Part shown: positions 26,003 to 34,387 of the stretch, in pieces | How positions within the stretch are numbered: the stretch's first letter is position 1 | Layout: every line of letters starts with the position of its first letter | Assembly: GCA_012728235.1 (NCBI GenBank) | Contig: JAAYFL010000016.1 | Span: 71,341 to 132,743, forward strand | Source of the DNA: Synergistaceae bacterium | Lineage (GTDB): Bacteria > Synergistota > Synergistia > Synergistales > Synergistaceae | Length of the DNA stretch: 61,403 nt | Direction of reading: 5' to 3' | The notes under the pieces: model-generated | The model's database searches: none | What the model was told of the DNA's origin: nothing | What the model saw: the letters and a program-made list of their open reading frames with translations, nothing else | Made by a program: the position numbers and the translations under genes

Positions 26003-27254
26003 CTACATTATTAAATATATTAAAAGCTGGGTTGCGGCATTTTTCATTGCCGCAACTCTTACTGTCTGCATATCCCCTGCTTATTCTTATTCTGTTAACG
26101 TAGAAGGGTTGTCCGGTTGGCAAGAGAAAGCCGTTAGCCGGAGTTTAAACGCTGTGGCTCAAAAACTATCGTCAGGAATGAACAGTACAGAGTTGATTGC
26201 AGTGTTTACTGCTGTTTCAGAAAAGTTATTCAAAGGTTATAGACTAGATACAATAAATGTTGACTCACAAATAGTTTCTTTAAAATTCATAGCAGATCAG
26301 CCACCCAATAATTGGGCTTTAGAATTTAATGAACCACAGATAAAAGGAGCACCCTTAGAGTGGTTTAAATCCGATTTAATTAAAGCTAAGAGGGTAATAG
26401 AATTATTAGTAGAGGGTTTGCCATTAGAATCGCTTGCCTGGTGTGATATTGTGCTAAAAGAAGAAATAGAAAAAGAATTGACTCATATCTTACCTGGCTG
26501 GCGAACGTCTTTTGTTGTTTTTTCCAAAGAAGAGTTACCAACGTTAGAAGTAACTTTCTCGCCGGAAATGCCAGTAATTTTAGCTTTTAATTCTAGTTTT
26601 ATATCAAATTCCCTTCCTACACTTTTGCAAGGTGATGTAAAACAAGATTTGATGAAGGAATTTTCTCTTTTTATAGGGCTTCCGGTATTATGGGTACAGC
26701 TTCATTCCAAAGAAATAAATAATTGGGCGGAAAATTTTCTCCAAACGAGAGGAATTGTAGAAAAAACGGCATCTTTCTCAAAAGTAGAGTTTAAAGCAGC
26801 CCCTCTTTCGCAAATGAATGTTAAACTAGAAAGTCGACGCTATTCGATAGGGGCATGGGCTTCTGTATATGCAGGGACTAAGGAAAAATCAGCTGAGTTT
26901 GGTGTACACTTAGGGAAAAGAGTTGAAGTGATTCCAAACTGGATAATGGAAGTGTATGGGGAGGGAATTATTCAGTTACAAGATTGGAATCCTGAAGGGC
27001 GCTTAGGAGTTAGATGGTCCCCGTGGGGAGATATATGGTTAGGTGGAGAATGGTCATCAAGAGATGATTTATGGTGGGTAAGATTAAATATTGACCCTCG
27101 TTTACGCAAACCTTATGCATGGGTTAGAATTAGAGAAGATGGCGAGTTAAACACTGCTTTAGGCTGGAAAGCTACAGAATATATATCCTTTGAACTTCAT
27201 TATGATTCACGCGACTCAAATATGTTAGGGTTAAGAATTTTGGGAAATTTATAG
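25986..27254 (+). CDS. Uncharacterised envelope protein in the skp position (predicted beta-rich C-terminus)
   Basis: No family is recognised. About 422 residues: a signal-like N-terminus (WVAAFFIAATLTVCISPAYS), then a POTRA-like alternation (YSVNVEGLSGWQ, helices, FKGYRLDTINVD, IVSLKFIAD). The last about 160 residues show short alternating strands rich in Trp/Tyr (YSIGAWASVYAG, WIMEVYGEGIIQL, GRLGVRWSPWGDIWLGGEWS, ALGWKATEYISFELHYD), as in a small beta-barrel. The TTG at 25986 gives a 17-base overlap with bamA; other starts are possible. It lies between bamA and lpxD, where many diderms carry the chaperone skp. A role in outer-membrane biogenesis is inference. Confidence 0.7.
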   Translation: MENYFSYIIKYIKSWVAAFFIAATLTVCISPAYSYSVNVEGLSGWQEKAVSRSLNAVAQKLSSGMNSTELIAVFTAVSEKLFKGYRLDTINVDSQIVSLKFIADQPPNNWALEFNEPQIKGAPLEWFKSDLIKAKRVIELLVEGLPLESLAWCDIVLKEEIEKELTHILPGWRTSFVVFSKEELPTLEVTFSPEMPVILAFNSSFISNSLPTLLQGDVKQDLMKEFSLFIGLPVLWVQLHSKEINNWAENFLQTRGIVEKTASFSKVEFKAAPLSQMNVKLESRRYSIGAWASVYAGTKEKSAEFGVHLGKRVEVIPNWIMEVYGEGIIQLQDWNPEGRLGVRWSPWGDIWLGGEWSSRDDLWWVRLNIDPRLRKPYAWVRIREDGELNTALGWKATEYISFELHYDSRDSNMLGLRILGNL

Positions 27255-27273
27255 ACTTTTAGGGAGATAAGTT

Positions 27274-28305
27274 ATGGCTAAAAAACTAAAACTTAAAGAA
27301 ATTTTAAGCATGACAGGTGGCGTTCTCAAAGGGAATCCAGAACTTTCAATAAACAGCATAACGTCTATCGATAAATATAAGGTCGGGTCTATTTCTCCAC
27401 TATGGGAAAGTAAATTTGTTCCTTTAGCAACATCTAAAATGGTATTGCTTACAAAGCCAGGTTGGATCCCCGAAGGGGCTTCTGGCGTAGAAGTGGAAGA
27501 TCCTCGTCGTGCCCTGGTCTTTTTGCTTGAATATTTTGATTCTTTCATAATAGAAAAACCCTTTGTATCAAAAAGTGCGTTAGTGTCGGGGCATTCGACT
27601 ATAGGTGAAAATGTTTATATTGGTCCAAATTCTGTAGTTTCAGAAGGATCTGTATTAAGTGATGATGCTGTACTTCTTGGAAATGTTTGGATTGGTAAGC
27701 ATGTAACTATAGGTAAAAACACAATAATTGAACAGGGTGTAGTAATACATGATTTCGTAACAATTGGGGAAAATTGTATTATTCATTCAAATGCAGTAAT
27801 AGGTTCTGATGGGTTTGGCTTTATGCCAGATGGAGAAAAAGGGTTGTTAAGAATTCCACAAATAGGAAACGTTGTAGTAGAAGATAATGTAGAGATAGGG
27901 TCTTGCAGTTGTATTGATAAGGCGACTTTTGGAGAAACTCTAATTTCTAAGGGAACTAAGATTGATTCCCTCGTAAAAGTAGGACACAATTGTCGTATTG
28001 GTGCTAATTGTATCCTTGTTTCACAATCGGGCATAGCAGGTAGCACTATTTTAGAAGAAGGCGTAACAATTGCGGCACAAGTAGGGATAGCCAATCACGC
28101 CACAATCGGAGCAAGGACAACAATAGGAGCTAGAGCGGGTGTTATCAAAGATGTCCCTAAAGATAAAATATATTCAGGATTCCCCGCACAAGAACATAGG
28201 GAGGAGCTTCGTCAACAAGTAGCATTAAGAACCCTTCCGAAATTGATAAAAGAAATTAAAGAACTAAAAGAAAAAATAGAAGGACTTACACAAAAAGACG
28301 ATTAA
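27274..28305 (+). CDS. lpxD: UDP-3-O-acylglucosamine N-acyltransferase
   Basis: LpxD adds the second (N-linked) acyl chain to lipid A precursor. The N-terminal uridine-binding domain (1-95) is followed by left-handed beta-helix hexapeptide repeats, with IIHSNAVIGSDGFGF, IDSLVKVGHNCRIG (catalytic His region) and AAQVGIANHATIG. A helical C-terminus (LIKEIKELKEKIE) closes it. At 343 residues it is full length. TAGGGAG lies upstream of the ATG. lpxC follows after one base. Confidence 0.95.
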   Translation: MAKKLKLKEILSMTGGVLKGNPELSINSITSIDKYKVGSISPLWESKFVPLATSKMVLLTKPGWIPEGASGVEVEDPRRALVFLLEYFDSFIIEKPFVSKSALVSGHSTIGENVYIGPNSVVSEGSVLSDDAVLLGNVWIGKHVTIGKNTIIEQGVVIHDFVTIGENCIIHSNAVIGSDGFGFMPDGEKGLLRIPQIGNVVVEDNVEIGSCSCIDKATFGETLISKGTKIDSLVKVGHNCRIGANCILVSQSGIAGSTILEEGVTIAAQVGIANHATIGARTTIGARAGVIKDVPKDKIYSGFPAQEHREELRQQVALRTLPKLIKEIKELKEKIEGLTQKDD

Positions 28306-28306
28306 A

Positions 28307-29125
28307 ATGAAAACGATAAAAAATGAAATTAATTTTAAGGGAACAGGCCTTCATTCAGGTAAAAAAAACGAATTAACACTGTCCCCATCTGATGTTTACG
28401 GCATCAGATTTAAAACAAAAAACGGTCTATATAATATTGTAGATGCCGTTGTAGAAGAGGACTCCCGCTTAACATCTTTTCGTCTTCCTGACGGTTCAAT
28501 CGTAAGAACTGCGGAGCATTTACTGGCTTCCATCGTTGGAATGGAATTAGATGCAGTAATAATTGTTTTAGACGGAGATGAAGTGCCTATTATGGACGGG
28601 AGTGCTCATTTGTTCGCCAAAGCGATTGATGAGACAGGCTATGTCGAAATAGAAGGGGTGACACCAAGGAGAGTTATTTCTATGCCACTTGTGATAGAAC
28701 ATAAAGATGAAAAAATAATCTCTGTTTTTCCATCAGAAATACTCAAAATGACATATATTATTGATTATCCTGGAACACCAATAGGATTACAAAAAATAAC
28801 ATACGAAATAAACAGAGAAAAATTTTTAGGTGTAATTTCTAAAGCACGAACTTTTGGTTTGACTTATGAACTTGATTTTCTCAAAAAAGCCGACCTTGCG
28901 AAAGGAGGAACATTAGATAACGCACTGGTTTTTGATAAAGATAAGCTCCTCAATGAGGGAGGCTTGCGTTTGCCATTTGAATGTGCCACACATAAGATAA
29001 TAGATCTTTTGGGAGACTTAGCCCTTATGGGGCCGATTCCTACGGGACACTACTTAGGTATATGCAGTGGTCATGGACTTCATAGAAAACTTGTAGAAAG
29101 ATTAAAAAAAATATATATGCGATAA
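28307..29125 (+). CDS. lpxC: UDP-3-O-acyl-N-acetylglucosamine deacetylase
   Basis: LpxC catalyses the committed, zinc-dependent deacetylation in lipid A synthesis. Zinc ligands and active-site motifs are present: TAEHLLASI, HKIIDLLGDLALMG (His and Asp) and CSGHGLH. It has the N-terminal LHSGKKNELTLSP segment and MDGSAHLF. The length is 272, slightly shorter than in E. coli. It is in the same operon as lpxD, fabZ and lpxA. Confidence 0.96.
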   Translation: MKTIKNEINFKGTGLHSGKKNELTLSPSDVYGIRFKTKNGLYNIVDAVVEEDSRLTSFRLPDGSIVRTAEHLLASIVGMELDAVIIVLDGDEVPIMDGSAHLFAKAIDETGYVEIEGVTPRRVISMPLVIEHKDEKIISVFPSEILKMTYIIDYPGTPIGLQKITYEINREKFLGVISKARTFGLTYELDFLKKADLAKGGTLDNALVFDKDKLLNEGGLRLPFECATHKIIDLLGDLALMGPIPTGHYLGICSGHGLHRKLVERLKKIYMR

Positions 29126-29160
29126 AATACTTATTTGTATTAATTAGAGGAGGCGAAGAT

Positions 29161-29637
29161 TTGGAATTAGATATTAATCAAATATTAAAATGTTTACCTC
29201 ATAGATATCCTTTTCTTTTGGTAGATAGAATAGAGGAAGTAATCGATGAACCAGACATTAAGCAAGTAACAGGGTATAAAAACGTTACTTATAATGAGCC
29301 TTTTTTCCAAGGCCATTTCCCTGACGAACCAGTTATGCCTGGAGTTCTAATTCTGGAAGCAATGGCACAGATAGGAGCAATTTTACTGAGTTTCCAAGGA
29401 GATTTTCGTGGAGAACAAAGAAGCTTGGCCTATCTAACTTCAATTGACAAAGCAAGATTTCGTAAGCCGGTTAAACCTGGAGATCAGCTTAAAACAGTAG
29501 CTACTTTGATTAAAAGAAAAGGCTTAGTGGGTAAATTTAAATTCACAGCCACAGTAGATGGTGAGATAGTTACAGAAGCAGTCATGGGTTTTGTCATATC
29601 TTCGGGTTTAACATTAAAGACGGAGAATAAAAGATGA
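29161..29637 (+). CDS. fabZ: 3-hydroxyacyl-[ACP] dehydratase FabZ
   Basis: This hot-dog-fold dehydratase of fatty-acid elongation competes with LpxA for 3-hydroxyacyl-ACP. The motifs are LPHRYPFLLVDRI, the catalytic His in GHFPDEPVMPGVLILEAMAQ and its Glu. The start is TTG with GGAGG about 7 bases upstream. The length is 158. It overlaps lpxA by 4 bases (ATGA), as in many diderms. Confidence 0.96.
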   Translation: MELDINQILKCLPHRYPFLLVDRIEEVIDEPDIKQVTGYKNVTYNEPFFQGHFPDEPVMPGVLILEAMAQIGAILLSFQGDFRGEQRSLAYLTSIDKARFRKPVKPGDQLKTVATLIKRKGLVGKFKFTATVDGEIVTEAVMGFVISSGLTLKTENKR

Positions 29638-30437
29638 GTATAAACATACATCCCACAGCAATAGTGTCCAAAGAGGCGGAAATTGGCAATAATGTGACTA
29701 TTGGTCCTTATGCTATTGTTGAAAAGAAAACGAAAATCGGAGACAGAACAGTTCTAAGAGCAAATTCTCATGTATGTGAATTTACCGAACTAGGAGAAGA
29801 CTGTGTGTTATACGAACACTCTGTAATAGGCGGATTACCACAGGATCTTAGCTACGAAGGAGAAGAGACCTGGGTGCGTATTGGCAATAATGTTGTTTGT
29901 CGTGAATTTGTTACTGTTAATAGGGCAACAGGTGAAGGAGAAATCACGCGTGTCGGTGACAATGCATATATCATGGAAGGTGTTCATATAGCTCACAACG
30001 TAAGAGTTGGATCATTTTGTACAATAGCAAACAAATCGGGGTTATCCGGATATGTACATATTGGCGATCATACTGTTGTGGGTGGGATGTGTGGGTTCCA
30101 CCAGTTCGTGCATGTCGGAGATTATTCTATGGTGGGAGGCTTCTCAAAAATCATACAGGACATTCCCCCCTACTGCTTGGCTTCAGGGAATCCATGTAGA
30201 GTTTACGACATTAATAGAATTGGACTTAAAAGACAGGGATTTAATGCGGAAACTCGTCGTATTTTACGTGATATATATAGAATCATATATAACTCAGGAT
30301 TGGGAATAAAAGATGGTATTGCTCAAGTCGCTGCGCTATATGGAGAGTTGTCTGAAGCTAAGCTAATAGTGGACTTTGCTGCAGCAACGAAACGCGGTTT
30401 CGCATCAAGAATTACACAAGACTGGCATAGCAAGTAG
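29634..30437 (+). CDS. lpxA: UDP-N-acetylglucosamine acyltransferase
   Basis: LpxA performs the first acylation of UDP-GlcNAc in lipid A synthesis. It has hexapeptide beta-helix repeats from residue 1, the catalytic-His segment VHIAHNVRVG, GGMCGFHQFVHVG and the C-terminal helical domain (INRIGLKRQGFNAETRRIL). The length is 267. No lpxI or lpxB follows; kdsC is next. Confidence 0.96.
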   Translation: MSINIHPTAIVSKEAEIGNNVTIGPYAIVEKKTKIGDRTVLRANSHVCEFTELGEDCVLYEHSVIGGLPQDLSYEGEETWVRIGNNVVCREFVTVNRATGEGEITRVGDNAYIMEGVHIAHNVRVGSFCTIANKSGLSGYVHIGDHTVVGGMCGFHQFVHVGDYSMVGGFSKIIQDIPPYCLASGNPCRVYDINRIGLKRQGFNAETRRILRDIYRIIYNSGLGIKDGIAQVAALYGELSEAKLIVDFAAATKRGFASRITQDWHSK

Positions 30438-30453
30438 GGAGATATTTATAGTT

Positions 30454-30927
30454 ATGATAAAACTGTTTGCTTTAGATATCGATGGGACTTTAACTGACGG
30501 TGGCGTATATATGGATGGTTTAGGGAATGAATACAAACGATTTAACACTCAAGACGGATACGGTTTGACATCTCTTATTAAGTCGGGGGTCAAAGTGGTC
30601 TTTATAAGTGGAAGATATTCACCCGCAACTCAGAGACGAGCCCAAGAATTAAACATAACCGTTTGTATAAATGGGACTAATGATAAGCTTACAGAATTGA
30701 AAAAAATTGCTATTGAATACAAAATATCAAAAGAAGAAATAGCCTATGCAGGAGATGATATCCCTGATTTAGAGTGTATAAAGTGGGCTGGTGTAGGAAT
30801 CGCCACTAAGAACTCTGTTGTTGAAATTAAGGAGTCTGCTGATTGGTGTACAGAACAATCTGGTGGAAATGGTGCAATAAGAGAGTGTGCAGAATATATA
30901 CATAAAATAAATGGTGGCAGTCTGTGA
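30454..30927 (+). CDS. kdsC: 3-deoxy-D-manno-octulosonate 8-phosphate phosphatase (KdsC type)
   Basis: This cap-less HAD phosphatase makes KDO from KDO-8-phosphate. The motifs are DIDGTLTDGGVYMDG (nucleophile Asp), FISGRYS, NDKLTELKKI and AGDDIPDLECI. The length is 157. ATG 30454 is preferred over an upstream in-frame ATG at 30376 inside lpxA; GGGAG is about 12 bases upstream. It overlaps the next gene by 4 bases. Confidence 0.93.
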   Translation: MIKLFALDIDGTLTDGGVYMDGLGNEYKRFNTQDGYGLTSLIKSGVKVVFISGRYSPATQRRAQELNITVCINGTNDKLTELKKIAIEYKISKEEIAYAGDDIPDLECIKWAGVGIATKNSVVEIKESADWCTEQSGGNGAIRECAEYIHKINGGSL

Positions 30928-32060
30928 TAATTCAAAACAAGAAATTTCTCAGTCTTTTAAGAATGAAGCCATTAGATAAGTTTATTTTAAGAGAGCTAAT
31001 GGGTCCGTTTCTATTTGGGATAATGTCTTTTACTATAATATTAATAGCCGGCAGCCTATTATTCCAAATAGCTGATCTCGTTATACAAAGAGGGGTTTCT
31101 GTCTGGGTTGTTATACGCTTATTTATATATTATTTGCCAAAATTAATGACATACACTATCCCAATGAGTTGTTTGTTAGCTACGCTTACTGGTTTTGGAA
31201 GGATGTCTGCAAATTCTGAATTGATTGCTCTTAAGGCGGCTGGTTTGTCTTTTAGTAGGATTGTTAAGCCTGTAGTTTTCGCTACTTTTATTATATCAAT
31301 TACAGCTTTTTTTATAAACGAAACGATTGTACCGTTGACTGAGAGAGCAGCTTCTAACGTAATGCTCTTTGAAGTATGGAAACAGTCTCCACCTCAGTTT
31401 CACGAGAAGATTTTTATAAAAGAAGAGAGTGGTGGAGTTTTAAAAAGAGTTATATATATAAATAAAATGGAAATAAAAAACGGAGACATGTCTCAAGTAG
31501 TCGTTCAAGAGTTTGAGGATGGTCGTCTAAGTAGAATAAATTCGGCTAAATCAGCGAACTGGATAGACGGTAGTTGGTGGTTAAATAATGGGAATGTTTT
31601 TGAAGTAAATAAAAATGGACTTGTAAGTCTTTTGTTCAAATTTGAGAAACAAAAGATTAATATAAATATGAATCCCGACGAAATAGCAAAAGCATCGACG
31701 CAACAGCCCGAACAAATGACAATGAAAGAACTTTTAGCAACTATAAAATTAAATGAAAAGAGCGGGATAAACTCTTCTAAGTTGTGGATGATGTTTCACC
31801 TGCGTATTTCTGTCCCGTGGGCATGTATGGTGCTCGCACTTGTAGGAGCAGCTCTTGGAAGTCGCCCACAACGTTCCAGCTCAAGTCTTGGTCTTGGTCT
31901 AAGCGTAATAATTGTCTTTGTATACTATGTAATTTTATCCCTGACACAGTCGCTTGGTGAAGCAGGATATATTCCCTCCTATATCGCAGCGTGGATAGCG
32001 AATATAGTATTCCTAATAATAGGTCTTTTAATGTGTAAGAATGCGAATAAGCTGGGTTAA
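30924..32060 (+). CDS. LptF/LptG-family LPS export permease
   Basis: YjgP/YjgQ family: membrane segments near residues 25-50, 65-90 and 105-130, a periplasmic beta-jellyroll region (about 145-280), then three membrane segments near the end (ISVPWACMVLALVGAALGSRP, LGLSVIIVFVYYVIL, AAWIANIVFLIIGLLM). It moves LPS from the inner membrane to the Lpt bridge. Only one such gene is seen here, so it may act as a homodimer or with a partner elsewhere; F or G cannot be told. GTG 30924 overlaps kdsC. Confidence 0.9.
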   Translation: MIIQNKKFLSLLRMKPLDKFILRELMGPFLFGIMSFTIILIAGSLLFQIADLVIQRGVSVWVVIRLFIYYLPKLMTYTIPMSCLLATLTGFGRMSANSELIALKAAGLSFSRIVKPVVFATFIISITAFFINETIVPLTERAASNVMLFEVWKQSPPQFHEKIFIKEESGGVLKRVIYINKMEIKNGDMSQVVVQEFEDGRLSRINSAKSANWIDGSWWLNNGNVFEVNKNGLVSLLFKFEKQKININMNPDEIAKASTQQPEQMTMKELLATIKLNEKSGINSSKLWMMFHLRISVPWACMVLALVGAALGSRPQRSSSSLGLGLSVIIVFVYYVILSLTQSLGEAGYIPSYIAAWIANIVFLIIGLLMCKNANKLG

Positions 32061-32128
32061 AATATCAAGAATACATATAAGCTTTTACTAATTATAAAAG
32101 TAAAGTGGGAATGGCATAATTTGTTTTT

Positions 32129-33142
32129 TTAATTTAACCGCAAGTGTTTTACGTCTGAAGCAAAAAACAGATTTTCCTTGCCGTTAATGCGAACAATAAG
32201 TGCACCTTGGCTGGAAATATTTATTGCGTCTCCAATGAGCGTTACGTCGTCCTGAATAATCATTACTTCTTTTCCTATAGTTGAACAAATATTTCTGTAT
32301 TCTTCTATTATTCTTTTTATTCCATCTTTATTATCAAATAATTTCAAGGTAGAAGAAAATTTTTCTAAAATTTCAACAAGAAGGTTTGAGCGAGAGATGC
32401 TTTCTAATGAATTTGATTCAATTAAAAGAGAGGTTGCATCGTTTTTTATATCATCATTAATTTTTGTTTTCGACATATTCACGTTTATTCCGACGCCAGT
32501 TAAAATATAGTGTATCTTATCCGAATCACAAGCTGCCTCGCTAAGAATTCCACACACTTTTTTATTTTTTATTAAAATATCATTAGGCCATTTTAGTTCA
32601 GTCTTAATGTTATACTTTTCAATTAAAATTGATCGTATTGCAATTCCCACTGCAAGATTTATTAAGTTAACATATTAAGGGTCAAAATTTGGTCTAAAAA
32701 GGCAGGAAAATAAAAGATTTTCCCCTTTGGGACTATACCATAAACGCCCCTTTCTTCCTCTCCCGGAATATTGAAGATCTGAAATTATTACAAGACCTTG
32801 AGGGACTCCATCTTGAGCATATTTTTTAATAACTTCTTGGGTAGATCCTACTTCATTAAAATATATAAAATCATTAAAAAAAGTATTTTCTTTTAACAAA
32901 AATTTTATATAAGACGGCGAAATTTTTTTTATTTCAGATACGTTGGAAAGCATATAATTCCCGTCAGACGTGAAGTCTATAGTTAATCCTTCATTTCTTA
33001 AAAAATTAATTTGTTTATATATTATTTCTTTTGTAATGCCTAATTCTCTTTCTATAAACAAAGAGGGAACAAGCTTATTCTGGTTTTCTAAAAGTATAGA
33101 AAGCAGGTCCAATTTAAGCTGAGTTTTCTCATCATTTCCCAT
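32129..33142 (-). pseudogene. birA: Biotin-protein ligase BirA with one in-frame TAA
   Basis: BirA attaches biotin to carrier proteins and, with its N-terminal helix-turn-helix (residues 1-65 here), can repress biotin genes. The reading frame continues through a single TAA (32677-32675, minus strand) with no length change. Before it: SGRGRKGRLWYSPKGENLLF and FRPNFDP. After it: YVNLINLAVGIAIRSILIE, then KWPNDILIKNKKVCGILSEA and GVGINVNM, as in intact ligases. A codon one base from TAA would restore 337 residues. ATG 33142 has GGAGGG 10 bases upstream. As birA is normally essential, sequencing error or readthrough must be weighed against true loss. Confidence 0.8.
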
Positions 33143-33262
33143 TTTAGAGTAACCCTCCAATTAAAATATAGATTGATTTTCAATAGGTAAAAAAACTATT
33201 ATACTTTATACTCTTGAAGCATATAATAAAAGCAACGTTTAATTATTAGGAGGGTTTATGAA

Positions 33263-34367
33263 ATGATAGATCTTTCAGTTACATCTGTCATGATGAACTT
33301 GCACTCGTCTTATGACGAACTGCGTGGAAGTCTTTGACCTTGCCACAATTGAGAAAAGAATAGAAGAGCTTCGTAAAATTGCAGAACAGCCTGACTTTTG
33401 GAAACTAAAGGATGCTCAGGATATATCTAAAGAGACAGTAATGCTTCAAAATAAAATAAATAAATTGAATGCTGTCAGCGGTGAAATAGAAGAGTTAGAG
33501 ACATATGCAGAGCTTTTAAATGAGCTTGAAGACGTTGAACTACAAAAAGAATTTTATAGGCGTTCCTCTTTGTTACAAAAAAACATAGAAGAATATCAGA
33601 CGCTTATTTTATTAGATGGAGCATATGATACCGCCGGAGCAATCTTAAGTGTACATGCCGGAGCAGGCGGACTTGACTCTCAAGACTGGACTGCAATATT
33701 GTACCGGATGTACATTAGATGGTCAGAATCTCATAATTATACTGTAAAACTAATAGACGAGATAACAGATCAAGAAGCTGGTATTAAAAGTGTAACAGTG
33801 TCTATAAATGGAGACTATGCTTATGGTTTTTTAAGAGGCGAGCAAGGAGTTCATCGGTTAATCAGGATATCACCTTATGATTCGGCTAAACGTAGACATA
33901 CTAGCTTTGCTTCTGTTGAAGTCACCCCTATTCTTCCTGATAACGTTGAGTTAGCAATTAAGCCGGAAGATCTAAAAATAGATACGTTTCGCTCAGGGGG
34001 TGCAGGAGGACAGCATGTTAATATGACGGATTCTGCTGTGAGAATTACACATATACCTTCCGGTATTGTTGTTAGTTGTCAGGCAGAACGCTCGCAGCAC
34101 ATGAATAGAGCTACGGCCATGCAAGTTCTTCGGTCTCGATTATATGAAAGAATGCTGGCAGAGCGTCGAAATCATATGGATGATCTTCAAGGTGAAAAAC
34201 GTGAAATTTCATGGGGTAGTCAGATTCGCTCATACACGCTCCATCCTTTCCAACTAGTAAAAGACCATCGTTCTTCATATGAAACAGGCAATACACAGGC
34301 TGTCCTTGATGGGGAGATAGATGATTTTATAATGAATTATTTAAGATTTCAGAAAACGACCGGTTAA
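33263..34367 (+). CDS. prfB: Peptide chain release factor 2 (programmed +1 frameshift)
   Basis: RF2 ends translation at UGA and UAA. A 24-codon first frame starts at ATG 33263 (AGGAGGG 8 bases upstream) and stops at TGA 33335-33337. The rest continues in the +1 frame from 33336 (DLATIEKRIEEL). The GGQ peptidyl-hydrolysis motif is in SGGAGGQHVN. The stop-codon tripeptide, normally SPF, reads SPY here (ISPYDSAKRRHTSF, Tyr codon 33876-33878). The whole protein is about 367 residues. It is divergent from birA and followed after 20 bases by an S55-family gene. Confidence 0.95.
33326..33338 (+). promoter_or_regulatory. prfB +1 frameshift site
   Basis: The junction reads GGAAGT-CTT-TGA-C. CTT (33332-33334) is followed by the in-frame stop TGA, and slipping by one base gives GAC and the long frame. 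CTTTGAC is the classic autoregulatory RF2 slippery site. The upstream Shine-Dalgarno-like element is weak (GTGGAAG against AGGGGG in E. coli). Confidence 0.92.
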
Positions 34368-34387
34368 TTTATATAGGAGTGAAAACA

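Noticed and set aside
33335-33337. TGA in prfB as selenocysteine or a broken gene
   Set aside because: The CTT-TGA-C context and the +1 continuation are the known RF2 frameshift, not Sec insertion or decay.
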